Shown piece by piece: positions 33,518-46,814 of a stretch of 64,000 bases of DNA. This stretch comes from Oxyruncus cristatus (lineage: Eukaryota; Chordata; Aves; Passeriformes; Cotingidae). Location of the stretch: assembly GCA_013399855.1 (NCBI GenBank), contig VXAY01001093.1, positions 248,463 through 312,462 on the forward strand. Direction: 5' to 3'. The translations under genes and the position numbers were made by a program. The stretch's first letter is position 1. Every line of letters starts with the position of its first letter. The notes beneath the pieces were generated by a model. The model saw only the letters and a program-made list of their open reading frames with translations, was not told the origin of the DNA and did not search any database.

Positions 33518-34609
33518 CAGTTCAGATTCTACTCCGTTTCCGCAGCTCAATGCACACACGCACATGTGGCGTGAAGTACCGGCTGGCACTGATGTGCACG
33601 AGGCAGGTCACTTGGGAATGGTGGGCAGAGGTGCTGGAATTTCAACGAATGCCTTAAAATTGCTTTCTGTGCCGTCCGCCAGCATCCGCTGTTTAATTTC
33701 TACTGGGACGGCTGTTCCCAGAAAAGAACTTTTAAATAAGCTTTCAGACATCATAGGAATTATGATTTGCCGGGGCAGAAAATAAATGAGGGTGGGTGTT
33801 GAAACCAGCTCTGGGAGCTGTCGTCTTTGGGAGGGAGGCAGCTCGTCAGGGCAAATCCCTTTAGGGGTTTTTGTTTTGTTTTGGTTTGGTTTTTTTTAAC
33901 AGGTCGCATAAAAATGCGTTTTGTGGAGTATCTCTTAGCATGATTGAAAATAAATATATTTGAGAACTCTGCGATCCCTTCAGAGATATGTCGCCTGTAA
34001 GAAAGAAATAGGAAGCATGACTGGGTAAGTTATTCGTAATTTATTCGTAATTTATTGCTTTTCCGGAGTTTAATTCAAGCAAAGAACAGAAGCGGTGAGA
34101 ACATGATACCCCTTTCCCTCACAGCTTTGATCGTCCCAGAAACACATTTTTATGCCTCCCACACAGGATAAAGGTGGCGATGCTTTCCTCATGACATGGT
34201 CTGCTCCTACGGGAGCATCATCTCAAACGCAAAATTATTCAAGGCGTATGATGCAGATGTCAGGAACTTCTGCTGGCATTTCTCTCAGCTTCTCCGAATC
34301 CCGAGATTTTGTCAATGAATTCCTGCTCGTCAGCAGGCTCCTTCCTCAGCTTGAGGTGCCTTCGAGTGGGTCGGTCACCATTCGCCTTCGGCGATCAATT
34401 AAAGAGCAGGCAATGGCTACCAAAAACTGTGTCCCTGAGCTGGCCTCCGCTACGGTGTCTCCCGCAGGTGCAGAGGCTACCCTGAATAATTTCTGTGGCA
34501 ACCCTTGTTCCTCAGGGATTCGATTTTCTTAGAAATGCGGTAGTTAGAAGAGAAGGGACGCTTGCTCAATTTTTATTAAAAAAAAAAAAATCTCTGAGCC
34601 AAACAGCGC

Positions 34610-34960
34610 GCAGGAGAGGATGCCGTCCGTGGGGCCTCTCCCCTCCCTGCAAACCAACGTGGCAAATGGGTGACGTTCCCGCTCCCTTCCCGATGCCTGC
34701 GCCCGCCCCGCAGCGCCCGCCGCCGGCTCCCCTCGCCGCCCCCGCTCCTGCCGGGGGTACGGAGGCGGCAGAAAACCGAAGCTCAAGCCCAGCTGGGGCG
34801 GGGGGCGCGATGTTGGCTGGTCCTGGGCTAATGCCTCAACTTCTCTTGTGGCAAGAGCAAACTGCTCCGCAGAGAAACTGTTGTCACGCGGGCTGAGGTG
34901 TTTGCGGCAGTGAAATGTCCCGGGAATGCCTTCCTCCGGAGGCCGAGGGACAGGCACGAA
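34610..34960. promoter_or_regulatory. Second CpG-rich block, 2.1 kb upstream of COCH
   Basis: Dense CpG around 34675-34815 with GC-box-like GGGGCGGGG near 34796. It is separated from the COCH island by about 1.3 kb of ordinary sequence. No exon can be supported beside it, so it could be a distal promoter, an enhancer or an unannotated non-coding transcript start. Confidence 0.45.
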
Positions 34961-37491
34961 GAGGGAGAGGCATTCCTTTTGTCCTGGGAAATACGGGAAA
35001 TGCCTGAACCGAGGGACACTGGCTGCCCTGCCACACAGCCTCACAGTAACCTCTCTGTCCTTTGTGTGAAGAAAGGCTTTGTGGAAAGATCAAAAAGGAC
35101 AGAAGAAAGCACTAATTAAACTTTCAGCCCTATATTCCACTTGGAGAGGGTCCTGTGACTGGCAGTTCACTCGCTGGGAAAATACACTCACCCATCCTCA
35201 TTGCAGTACTCCTTTACCTCTTGACATTTTTCTTTCCTCTGATTCCCTTCATCTTCTGGGGTTTAGTGTTTCTGGCTTGTCCCTGCATTCCTTCCAGACC
35301 TACGATGCTTTCGTTTACACTTTCTTCCCAAAGGCTCCTTAATTCATCCTCCAAACTGTTTGGCATTGACTTGTGCATGTCACCTTCAATTTTACGTTTA
35401 AGAGGTACTGAGCTGTGCTTGAATTTTCTGGGCATCAAAGAGTTGCCAGGAATGCTGGTATGAGACAGGCAAACTGATGTCAGGCTGATGGAGCATACAC
35501 ATGTGCCTGGTCCTGGGCAGCAATCTGTAGCAAGGCTGTTTGATGCCTCAGGAGAGACAGACTGGGCTCAATTTGTAAATCCACGCCATCATCTTAGTTA
35601 GGCTCCTTATGAAGCATTAATTTTTTTTTTTGTTCCCAGATTATTGGCTTGATAGTAAACAAACCAGAAAAATAACCACTTAGGAAAAACACATCGAATA
35701 AATAAAAATATTCAAACCAGAAGAAGGAAGCAAATGATTGGTGGAAGCAGCACCTAAAGCAGAGACTGTGTAACACTAAATTTTCTGATACTCTCTGTGC
35801 TGGGTGGCTACAGCCCTGTCACAGTGTGTGGCAGGGGAAATGCTTGTTTCTGTACACGTATGTGTACATATATACAGCATTAAGCAGCACCAGAGAGCAG
35901 GCTGCAACATGGGAGCTCTGCCACCGTTCCTGTCCCACTGTTGAAATGCGCCTTAGCAGCCCTTTGGCACCGATCACCTGCCAGGCTCTGGCCTCCATGA
36001 CCCACCAGGCTCCCAGCCAGAGCTCAGCACAGGGTTTACTTCATCCTGGGATCTATCTACGTTGCCTCCTTCCTTTGGAGGCAGAGAGTGCTCACACATA
36101 CGGACATGCACCGGATCACAGCAGCTGGCCAATGCCCATGGGGACACCTTGGCAGGGGCTATAGAGGCAGCAGGTCTCTGTAGTCTGGCACTGCACAGCC
36201 TGGAGTTCTCTCCACGAAGGCTCTTCTGGAGTGGGCTCTTCACCACAGCCAGAAGCAGCACGGACCCACCCTCCGGTGCACTAGCCTAATAGCCTGAGCA
36301 CTGAGGAAGACAGGTAGCTGCATGCAGGTCTCCACTTTTAAGAGTTCAAGCATGAGTGCTAGCAAACAGTCCCTGATGGACAGCGACCCTTGTCTACCTG
36401 CAATTTATACCTTTTAGATTAGCCATTTATTTTATACAGTAACTGCAGAGCTCTGTGAAGAGGGACTGTGAGTCTGTCTCCTCTCCTCTCAGCGCTTTCC
36501 CCACCAAGGGGCAGAAGACCACCCAGCTCTCACCCGTGATCAGTACTGATCTTGCCTCTGCCCTGTCTTATTGGGTGTTCTCCAGTGTAAGGTGAGAAAG
36601 GCTCATTCTTATGATGACATCTAAAGTGATTTTCAAGGTAAAATTTTAAGTATGTTTGTTACTGTGGATTTTATTACTGTATTAATTCAAATAACTATCT
36701 TATATGTTATGAGGATATAAAAATGAATGACATGAGGATAAAAATGAAGCCCGGGGATAAAATAATATAGATGACGGCAAACAGGTTAAATTTACTTCAC
36801 GTATAAATTTTAAAAGCACATGTAAATCTCTAATGATTATTTCAGAATAATGACTCTGGATTCATCCTTGAGTGCTTAGCTTGGGATATCAAGAAGACCT
36901 TTGTTGGCCTAGAGGTGTATTTTTATTAACATTTTGAAAACTTTTTTTCTGTGTGAAAACACTGAGGACTGTTAAATAATAAGGACAAGGATGGGGCCCC
37001 ACTTCCATCTGCTGCCCATTCACTCTTCTGTTTCACTCAGGGTGACAATGACATTGTGTGCAGGAGTAAACTACCAGTCAGAACATCGGTTTTGTACTCT
37101 GAGAACAGGGGATGCTGGCCTTTGGGATGATACCCGATGCGTGCTTTCTGGAAACAGAATTTCAAATCCTGTTTCTGTAGCCAGCACCCATAGTCTGAGG
37201 GTTCATCCATCTGTTGAGTCAAGAAGCCGGAGGTATTGCTTCCTGTTTCAGGGGCACACATTTCTTAGAAAAATATGTTGCTTTGTGTAAGCGAGGTGCA
37301 TTTTTCTGCTTCATATAAACATTATGTTAATCCTGAGTGGGAAGTGCCCGACCAGAGCCTGCCTGTAGTCATATGGCTGTTGTTGAACGTGTGGCTTCTG
37401 TTATTCCTGGCTCTGCAGTTGGTGAACATGCTGTTCCTTCCACTTCCTTTGGTAATGGTCATCTGCACATTTTGAGGGTAATCCAGGGCAC

Positions 37492-37520
<29 letters not shown>
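37492..37520. repeat. (CA)n microsatellite
   Basis: About 14 uninterrupted CA units; a likely length-variable marker. Confidence 0.97.
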
Positions 37521-37524
<4 letters not shown>

Positions 37525-37926
37525 CCCGCAGCCATTCTTAAAAACAGGAATTCTTTGTCTTTCCTTCATGCACACTTACAGTTGCATGTAATATTTGCAA
37601 GTCTTCATAAACAGAAAAGATACTTTCATAAATAATTGTGTTTCTGTCATGCTCAGTGCAGGATAGTCTTGTAGAAGAATAGTAGTTGATCCAGGGAAGC
37701 TTGAAGTAGTCTCCAGCAATTAAATGTCTCTTTTTTAAAATCAAAGGCACTGTCATCTATCACATATAGGGATGAAGTTTCAGTTCGTATTTCACTTCAG
37801 CATTTATCATAAACACTTATGTAAGTTTAAAAATATTATATACATATATATGTTTCTGTTTTGTTGATTTAAAAATAATTCCAGCACTTTATGTTGTTAA
37901 ATCACTAGTTTTTGCACTTGGAGTTT

Positions 37927-37971
37927 GATCTATACTCCAGAATTTATACTCCTGATCTATACTCCAGAATT
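37927..37971. repeat. 18-bp direct repeat
   Basis: GATCTATACTCCAGAATT occurs at 37927-37944 and 37954-37971, a 27-bp period. Confidence 0.93.
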
Positions 37972-40900
37972 CACCTCCTTTGGCATCTCAGCTAGAACTG
38001 GTATCAGTTTGTGGTACACTTGGCTTTTACCTTTTTTTGTAATTGAATTATTACCCATCTCCAGCAACAGATGGAGCTGTGAGTATTTTTGTCCCTATTA
38101 GTCCTTCACTTTTTTTTTTTTTTCTGTCCTTCAGTATTATTTAAATACATTTTCTTACAGTGGGAATTATTTACCACAGCCCTAATTTACCTCAACTCCA
38201 AGTTATGCCCTGCTAAAACCACAACTTCTCCAGTAACTTCATCTAGGGTATGGAAAGGGTGGGCAAAGTGCAGAGCTGAAAGTAAATTGCTTACATTTTT
38301 CTTTCTCTGAAGGTGATGGTGAGTGTCACCCTTTGTTCTTCCTGCAGAAGGAAAGAGCTGTGGACAGTTTGTGGCATCAGAGAATGATGGCTGAGGATGC
38401 CTGGGTTTGTCTGGTGGCTGGTTTTGTGTGGGTGTGAAGTGGTGCCTGGTGATTCCTCTTGAATCAGGCAAAAGCAAGACCTCACCATGTGCATATCCTT
38501 TGCTACAAAAAGGATAATTTAAAGCTAGAATTATTTGGAAACCCATTCTTAGATGGGTTCATCACTCATCTCCGCTTGGGGAGATAATTGGAGGGCAGCC
38601 ATGGATAAAAGGGCAAAGATGGCACCTCCACAGAGATGTGTAAAGTGATGGTTTCCTTGCAGTGTAATGGTCTTAGTCTGGATAGCTGTGTACAGCCTCA
38701 GACCCTGACTCTTGGTGAATTACATCATTACCTTTGGTGGTAAAGCTCAGCTTTTCAGAGGAATGTTCAGTACTAAGGGTAGATGGTTTTAAGGTCCTCC
38801 AAGGATGCTTTGAAGGCTTGTTATATTTTATGCTCTGTGAGCTTGTAGATTTGGTCTTTGAGCCATTTCAGTGTATACATTGGTGTTGGGAGAGACAAGC
38901 CTGGTTTCTTGTGAAAGAACACAAGTTTGAGAGGAGAAAGCAAACAGTATATTGGCATCTAGCTCTGCCAGTTCCAGTCAATCCAGAGACAGTTTATTAT
39001 ATAAAGAATATTCAGTGTAGCGTTGGAGAGAGTAATTAATTTCTTTGAAACTTGTTCAAGTGAATGGTAGTTTTGAACTACCAGAGATTTCTGGATTAGT
39101 TCCTTTGAGTTTTACTGATTTTTGTTTCTGTCTTTTAACAATGTATTATATGGGTCTTAAAAACTTATTGAGATAATGAAATCAAAGAGAGGAAATACTT
39201 TCCCCTCCAAAACAGCATAGACTAAAAGACAGAAAAAAACAATACTTCTTTTATTTTAAAAAGTCATGCTGAATGATGAATACAGATATTCACTTTGGTG
39301 AAAAACTTTTTTTTTCCCTGTCAACTACTGCCAATTGAAAGTGATATAAAATATTTTGAAATAAGAAGCAGTGCAGAAATTAGTGGCCATTCATTTTTTT
39401 CCCATGTAGAGAATTTTAAAAAGAGGTGTTGCTGTAACACTTTGCAATAGAAATTCAAGATACATTATTCACATATAGATAATGTATTTTTGTAGAACTA
39501 GAATCTCTCTTAACTCGTAAATTCAGAACTGCTTGGAAAAATATTAGGAGTAACATGGTTTATGATAGAATTTCTGGAACTGGTTAGGATGACAGTGTTT
39601 ACTTTGATGTCTCTGAGACTCACACCCTGTAAAGGATTTAAAGGCCTTAAACTCGTACTCTTTGTTCTCAGATTTTTGTTTTAATTCCTTCTGGTTTTAT
39701 TGATATTTATTTCCTTTCTTTTGACACTGCTGTCTGTGTTGGCTCTTAAAATCTTACTCAGATCATGATATCAAAAGAGAGAAAGTATGTTCCTGTATCT
39801 TCCAGCTTGGCAGGGGGATTGGTTAATTTTTAAAATGGGAATGTGGCATAGGATTTGAAGTTCTTCTTTTGTTACCTCAAGTATCATCAGCGGTCTCCAT
39901 CTCTGAATTGCATATTTATTTGTATATGTCATGACTTTTGCTATTGTGATGTTTCTTTTTGTAGTAACAATTGTGACACAAAATAATAGGCTTTTTTATT
40001 TATATCTGAACCAAAAATTAAAGCATTTTATTTCCATTTGATCACAAAATAATTATTTTGTTGGGTTTTTTTTCACATCAGGGTTTCAATTAAAAAAATA
40101 AATGTAAATTTGGATTGAAAATGTGAGAAGTTTTATTTTTAAAGCATCAATAACCCCCCTTGCTTTTCTGAAATAAAACATCTGATTTTGACATACTCTA
40201 ATGTTACTGTTAGTTAAAGATAGAAAATCAGAGTTTCTTCAGCAGATTTAAACTAACTTTGTGAAACATCTCTTTGCAGTTCTGTTTTTTTTAATAATTC
40301 ACTATTAAAAAAAAATAAAGTTCCTCAGTTGTTTTTGCAGTTTTATGCCTTTGTTTGTGTTTGTGAAATAAGTTCTGTAAGAAATATTTCCATGTATAAC
40401 TGGATAGACTAGGTTATTGTAACACACGAAGTAAAACAGACATATTGAACTTTTAAACTCACTGTGTGTGAAGCAGTTGGTATCTGTTAAGATGGGAAAA
40501 TTAAGTCATTAAGGAAAATTTTGCTTTTTCAGAACTGTGGAGAATTAATATTATCGAAAGTTTTATTCATGTCTTAAGGGTCTCACAGCCATGAAGGAAA
40601 AAACGATGTGATAGACAAGAAAAATCAACGAAATATGACAGGCACAGGGATAAATCAGTAAATGGAAAGGGCCAGTCACTGCTGAAGACTAAAGGTTCCC
40701 TGGTGGGTTCCCCTTCATTTTTCCTTTCCAAGCCATGCAAGGGGTGGACATTCACTGGGGTAACTGTACATCCTGCAGAGGGTTGTTCACCCCCAGACAC
40801 CAACAGCCCCTCCTGACCTGCAGCTCAGGCTGCCGGGGGGGTTGGGACTTCTGCGAGCGTGCTCGATCTGACAGGGATGTCTGCACTGGAGAAACCAAAC

Positions 40901-43239
40901 TTTGCTTCTCCACTGGAGAGTGGGCCTGGGCATCTCTGAGTAAGGTTGGATCCTTAATTAGCACGGAAATTAAAGGTCGGTACAAATAGGTTAATCCACA
41001 GTTAACATTTTTGGTACTCAAGTGGCCAAGTACTTTTTGTTTTTCAGCTGCCAGCGGCAGATGTGGCAGTCTCACTTTTTTTTTTCCCCCGTGGATTTGG
41101 CTCTCCAAGATACTTGCTTTTATTAGTAGCATTTGATCTCTCTGTAATGAGGTAACCACACTGCAGCTTTGTCAAATTCCTTCCCTGGAATGGTACTTCA
41201 TGTTCAGATTTTTTGTTTCTGTCACACAATGTCACAGAAAGAGCAGTTGCAGTCCTCAGAAGTTGATTTATTGCAAGTGCTTCTTGCTGGGAAAGATTAT
41301 TTTTTTCGTATATATATTTTTAACTCTTATAGGAGAAGATTACATTCTCAATTTTTTGGTGTGTCTGTTTGTACTGCAGCCATTTAATTAACATTAATTG
41401 GGTACATTAAAATTAAGAATGTCTTCAAGAAATGATGCTAAAGGAATTCTTAAATATACTTTTTTAATGTTTCTGATCCAAATATGGACAATTTCTTAAA
41501 ATGACACTAGTAGGAGGTCCATTCTTCAGTTTTATAAACATTTTTGTGTCTCACTAAGGCCCACAAGGCCTGGGATAAGGCCAATGTAGACCAAAAACAA
41601 GTTGGTTGATACATGTGCAGGACTTAAGGCCAATATAAATGCATCTATGAAATGCATGTGTATGAAAAATCTAGGGAAAACAGTTTGAAGAAGACCACCA
41701 ACAAACAGATCACACATGAACATTTCTTTCATGTGCCTGAAAGAGAATCACTGCAGAGGTGTTTAGATAGTGTTATTTGTAGATTGTAACTTACCATAGA
41801 ACAGGAGAGAAAATCATGTTTTCCAGCTATGTCCAATCTGAGAGATGTAAAAAACAACCTATTATGCCACATTGGAGAGAAACATATCCATTTTTTTAAA
41901 GAAGTTTTTGTAAGTGAAGCCATTGTTAGAATGCAAGAAATCCATGTCTAAATTTATGATGTTACTTTGCAGTATGTCTCTGAAGAAATATTTAATCATT
42001 TAGCAAATGCTATAAACATTTGCTAAGCTGAACTGATTAAATAAGTGGAAGTTACCATTATGAATGCTGTACTTCATCAGAAGATTTTAATAATGCTTGA
42101 AAGATAACCCAAAGATAAGAAAACACCAGCGCTATCTGCTAGGTAGAAAATGGAAGTGTGGTTGGTAAAAGACCCAAGGTCTGTACTCCACTGTCGTGTT
42201 CACATGAGTCATTCTGAAGTATGTGACAGTGAGCACTATTCTGCTTCAGCGAGGGTTGCAGATTTGCACTGTTTATTAGGATTAATTCTGTACTTCAACT
42301 TTCAAAGGGAAATGTCACACTAATGCCAGCATTTATTGGTATCCAGCAAAATTTAGAGACAATGAGTCCTTGCTCTTTCAAAATCAAACACTCCATGAAG
42401 CAATTCTTTCCCCCGAGAAGGATTTGATCTCATTGTCGCATCTGGCACATGCAAAGCCACATCTAGCTGTTTTGGGTTTTTTCTTTGCTTCCAGGAGAAA
42501 AAAGCCCAAATGCAAAAAACCCAAACAAACAACATCTCCTCACAACCCCAGCTACAAAAAATACATTGTGCTGTAGCTGCCCCTCCCTTCCCAAGTTTCC
42601 CTGTTCTGTCCTTTGTTGTAGGAGATAATGCTTTCTGTTCATTGTGAATAATTATTAGATACTTATTTTGTACATTTTTTATAATTAACACCTATTTATT
42701 TGAAAATCTCTGCAATTTTAATGACATGTAAGTTTTTAATCTTTAACTTTGCAATTCAATTGTCAGTAAAAATTCCAAATCCAAACTGTATAATTTCATT
42801 GGGATGTATGTAGTACTAAATGAGCTAAGTTAATTTTCTAATTAGGAAACACAGTGAAAAGACACTGCTTTTCAGGTTTTTGAAGAAAATAGAATATATA
42901 GAGTGTAAGTTTTGTCACATACTTCAAATGCAGGATGACCCCCTACTGACATCAAGCGATGTTAAATGGGATGCACATGCATGCCTTTGACAGGTAGAAA
43001 CTGTCATGGGAATGCTGGGTATTATATCTCTGGGAAATATTCTTTACTGACTTATTTTGGACTACATGCTCTCATATGATAATTTAGAAGTTAATTGCCT
43101 TTGACTTTCTCTGCAGGTACTAAAGAAGGCAAAGGAGTAACTTTCGTTAAGATGTGCTTCACTGAAAGCAGAGGGAACCAAGGGAGCCCAGCTTTCTTTT
43201 AACTAATGTGGCTGATACCTGACAGAGAGAAGATGTATA

Positions 43240-44025
43240 GTATGAATGATATGAGGTTCAATAAGGCAAAGTGCTTCACCCTGCACTTGGATCACAGCAA
43301 CCCCATGCAGTGCTACAGCCTTGGGGCAGAGTGGCTGGGAAGCTGCCCAGTGGAAAATGACCTGGGGGTGCTGGTCAATAGCCAGCTGAACCACGAAACA
43401 GCAGTGTGTCCAGGTGGCCAAGAAGCCAATGGTGTCCTGGTCTTTATCAGAATTAGGGTGGGCAGCAGGACCAGGGAAGTGATCAGCTCCCTGCACTTGG
43501 CACTGGTGAGGCCACACCTCAAGTACTGTGTCCAGTTCTGGGCCCCTCACCATGAGAAAGACATTGAGGTGCTGAGAAGGGCCATGAAGTTGGTGAAGGG
43601 TCTAGAGAGTGAGTCGTATGAGGAGTGGTTGAGGGAGCTGGGATTGTTTAGCTTGGAGAAGAGAAGGCTCAGGGAAGAACTTACTGCTCTCTACAACTAC
43701 CTGAAAGGAGGTTGTAGCTAGAGGGGTGTTGGCCTCTCCTCCGGGGGAACTAGTGACAGGACAAGAAGAAATGGCCTCAAGCTGTACCGTGGGAGTTTCA
43801 GGCTGGACATCAGAAAGAATTTCTTCACTGAAAGAGTGGTCAGGCATTGGAATGGACTGTCCAGGGAAGTCACCATCCCTGGTAGTGATGAAATGATAGG
43901 ACATGGCACTTAGTGTTATGGCTTAGTTGACTTGGTGTTTTTTTTGTCAAAGGTTGGATTAAATGACCTTGGAGGTCTTTTCCAACCCTAATGATTCTAT
44001 GATTCTATTTTATGATTCTGTGATT
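43240..44025 (+). mobile_element. CR1 LINE, 5'-truncated, with ORF2 C-terminal remnant
   Basis: 43240-43721 stays open and encodes a degraded CR1 ORF2 C-terminus ([59 protein letters not shown]). The rest of the ORF2 end follows with a stop at 43719-43721. The 3' end carries ATTCTATG-type repeats at about 43990-44020. The reverse-transcriptase core is missing, so the copy is dead. The similarity is to known avian CR1 proteins, not a host gene. Confidence 0.92.
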
Positions 44026-46780
44026 TAGGAGATGATAGTCCTCTCTTCCATAAGTAAGTACCTTTACTGGTCTTGTGCCTGAGATCCCGTTTGCTCTTTT
44101 CTGCCATGATAGGGTGACCCAGGGATTCTGAACACTCATGAATATCTTGACTCCACAACTGGTAGGAAGTAAAGCATGGATTTCCATTGTGTGTAAAACC
44201 GAATTCAACACACCACCATGAATGAGAGTTATGGAAAAGAATGTGTGAGATGATTTTGCACTGAAAGCTGAAATCAGGGTGGTGGTACAGTGCCAGCCAG
44301 GTGACAGTTTTCATGTGCTAGGAGTAGATTGGGTGTTAGTGGGTAGAGGAGCAGTTAGGAAAATGAGAGGTGAATCTACAGGTGTTATACATGTAGCAGC
44401 AGATTGGAGGAAGTAGTCTGTACATGTCAGTGCATATACATGGGTTGGCTTTTTTGTGGGTTAGTTTAAAAACCTGATATTTGTACTTATAAATTATAAA
44501 TATATGTATCTACACATAATATATAGACATGTATCTATAAAGTGTGGAACCTACAAGGGTAAATATGATGGGTTAGCAGAAGGGTTTAGCATGTTAAGGA
44601 TAACAGAAAATAACATGCAGTGAAAATATTAACACCAAAAATTTTAGGGGCACATTCAAAGGTACTAGCATTGTAGATAAATTGTGCATTGCTACAGAGT
44701 TCTGCTGGAACAACCGTGGGTTGCAGATGTAATTTTTTATGTCTGATATTGCTGTGGCAACAAGATGTCACCTGGAGTTCAAAAAAAGAAGCAGCAAATT
44801 ATTGAAAATGAGGGTGAGATCAAGTGAGGAAAACACAGAAAAAGGAAGAGGCAGAGAATGAGGTGTTGAAAAAAGATGACAAGTGGGATACATAAGGAGA
44901 GAAAATGCAGGAAAAAGAGAACTGACTGGATAGGCGGTATTTGTTGTTCCTTTTCCCTGCTTACCATTTGAAACATTGCTCTTATTGTACTCTCCTCAAA
45001 TACTTTGAGGCTTTTGTCCAACTAGGAGCTACGAGAAGGAGTAGGCAGACATCGTGAATATTTATTGACTTAACTGGAGCATAATATTTATAACAAGGCA
45101 AAAGTCTTTTAGCTACATGGCAAAGAAACAGGATTAAATAAAACCCCAAATCCTCTTTGGCTGCAATATCAATCCCAGATCAGTCTCAGAGAGCAAGAAT
45201 TGCAAAATTATTAAAAATAATCTAAAATTAAAGACTAAAATAGCTAATATTGATGTCCTATTTAGGTACAGAAGCACTAATTGAATCAACTGAAAAAAAG
45301 CTTGCTTATGCAGCCAGTCCTTCAAAGAAGCGGCCAGGGGCAAAATAACTATTGAAAAATGCATGGAAGTGCTGAGAGAAAAGCCATTTCGAGGATGTGG
45401 GTTTTTCCCTCGCTGCTGCTCTCTGAGCTAGGAAACTTCCTCTTTATTAAAAAAATTCTTCATAGCACCTAGCTTCTGGAAGCCTGAAGAAGGGAGTTGC
45501 TTCTGAGAAAGAGGAGTAGGAGTCATCAATCAACAAATAAAAGAGAGAGATTCTTAGGAAAAAGTTTTATCTTCCTCCTTCTAGTGCTTATTCAGTGCTC
45601 ATTGTGCAAGTGCATGGACACCTCTTCTGCCTCTGTGCAAGGGAAAGCACTGACAAGTCCCAAGTACAGCCCTGCTCTCCCATTTTTTCAGAGCTGTGCC
45701 CCACTTCATTCATGATTGGAAGTGTCTTATTTTTATCACTGTGCATATATTTTTATTTTTTTCTGAAAGGTACTACTAGTCCTCTCCATGACACCATCAT
45801 TAGAAAAGTGGTCTAGAAGGTGCTGCGTTACTATCACTGAAATTAAGTGCTTCTGTGGATAACAGCCATGCAATTTATTAGCAGAGATTTCTCTTATGAA
45901 TATCTCTGACATGCTGTGACTCAGTTTTGATGGAGTCCTTTAGAAGAGGAAGTTAATTAAGCTGAGAGGAAAAAGAAAGTTAGGAAGTAGTTATTCAATA
46001 GTGCAAGAGATCTCTGTGTGTATATTTAGCTACAAGGACAGAAAAAGAAAGGAAAAGTATTCTAATGATTTTTAAGCATTTTGGAACTTCATTGTTCTCT
46101 CATGGCTATGACAGAAAGACCTGTATCCTTTCTGCTGTGTGTATTGTACACACAGTTGTTAAACATGGATGTAGTTTCACAATTCACTGCCTTTAGGGGA
46201 AAAGTATTCTGCACCCCCAGCCATGCTCTTGGCAACCCATTATCCTGCATTTCTACACACCCCCATGTGCACAATGGCTTGTGAGGTCACCCTGACACAA
46301 CCTGAAGGGGTCCAGGTTAAAAATAACTCTCCTAAAGGGTTATTTTCAGCAATCCGGTTCAATCCGTGCTCTTGCAAGCAGTTGTTGTGGCATAGCTGGA
46401 GAGGGGAAACTGCGGCGGAAGAGCAGGACCACGCAGCCGGAGGTGGGAAGGAGCAGCTGATGCCAGCCTCCTGTGGCCCAGGATGGACTCTGCTGCCATT
46501 AACACTTTTGGAGCTATGGGTTTGATCCTGTTCTTGCTGACAACAATAGGCATTAACCAGGGGCATGAAGGAGGTGGTCTTGTCATCTCAACTCACTAGA
46601 ACTGCAGAGTTTGGTTGGTGTTGGATTTTTCTCTCTGAGAATCCTTTTCTATATTTCTCCTAGTTAATGGTTCTGCAACAGTCTCATATGAACATTCTTT
46701 TCCATGTATTGGATTGTTTGCGTCCATTGAATATTCACATGTAAAATTAGAACTCTGCAGTCAAAAATTAGCAACTGAGA

Positions 46781-46814
46781 ATATTCTGCAATAAACCAAT
46801 ATTCTGCAATAAAC
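46781..46814. repeat. 16-bp repeat, period 18
   Basis: ATATTCTGCAATAAAC occurs at 46781-46796 and 46799-46814. Each copy contains AATAAA. Confidence 0.93.

Larger units (their letters stand above)
33331..43239. other. Upstream intergenic region, no gene recognised
   Basis: Apart from the second CpG block, it holds G/T and A/C tracts, a (CA)n microsatellite (37492-37520), a small 18-bp direct repeat (37927-37944 and 37954-37971) and a diverged repeat pair near 39.1 and 39.7 kb. Open frames are short and unfamiliar. Human SCFD1, the next gene on this side of COCH, was not detected. Confidence 0.6.

Noticed and set aside
37492..37520. CRISPR-like or other spaced repeat arrays
   Set aside because: The repeats are simple CA, CA-rich or AT microsatellites without spacers; a CRISPR array is not expected in a vertebrate genome.
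43206..43721. 171-codon plus-strand frame as a host gene
   Set aside because: Its sequence is the C-terminal part of CR1 ORF2, and the surrounding DNA has the CR1 3' end.
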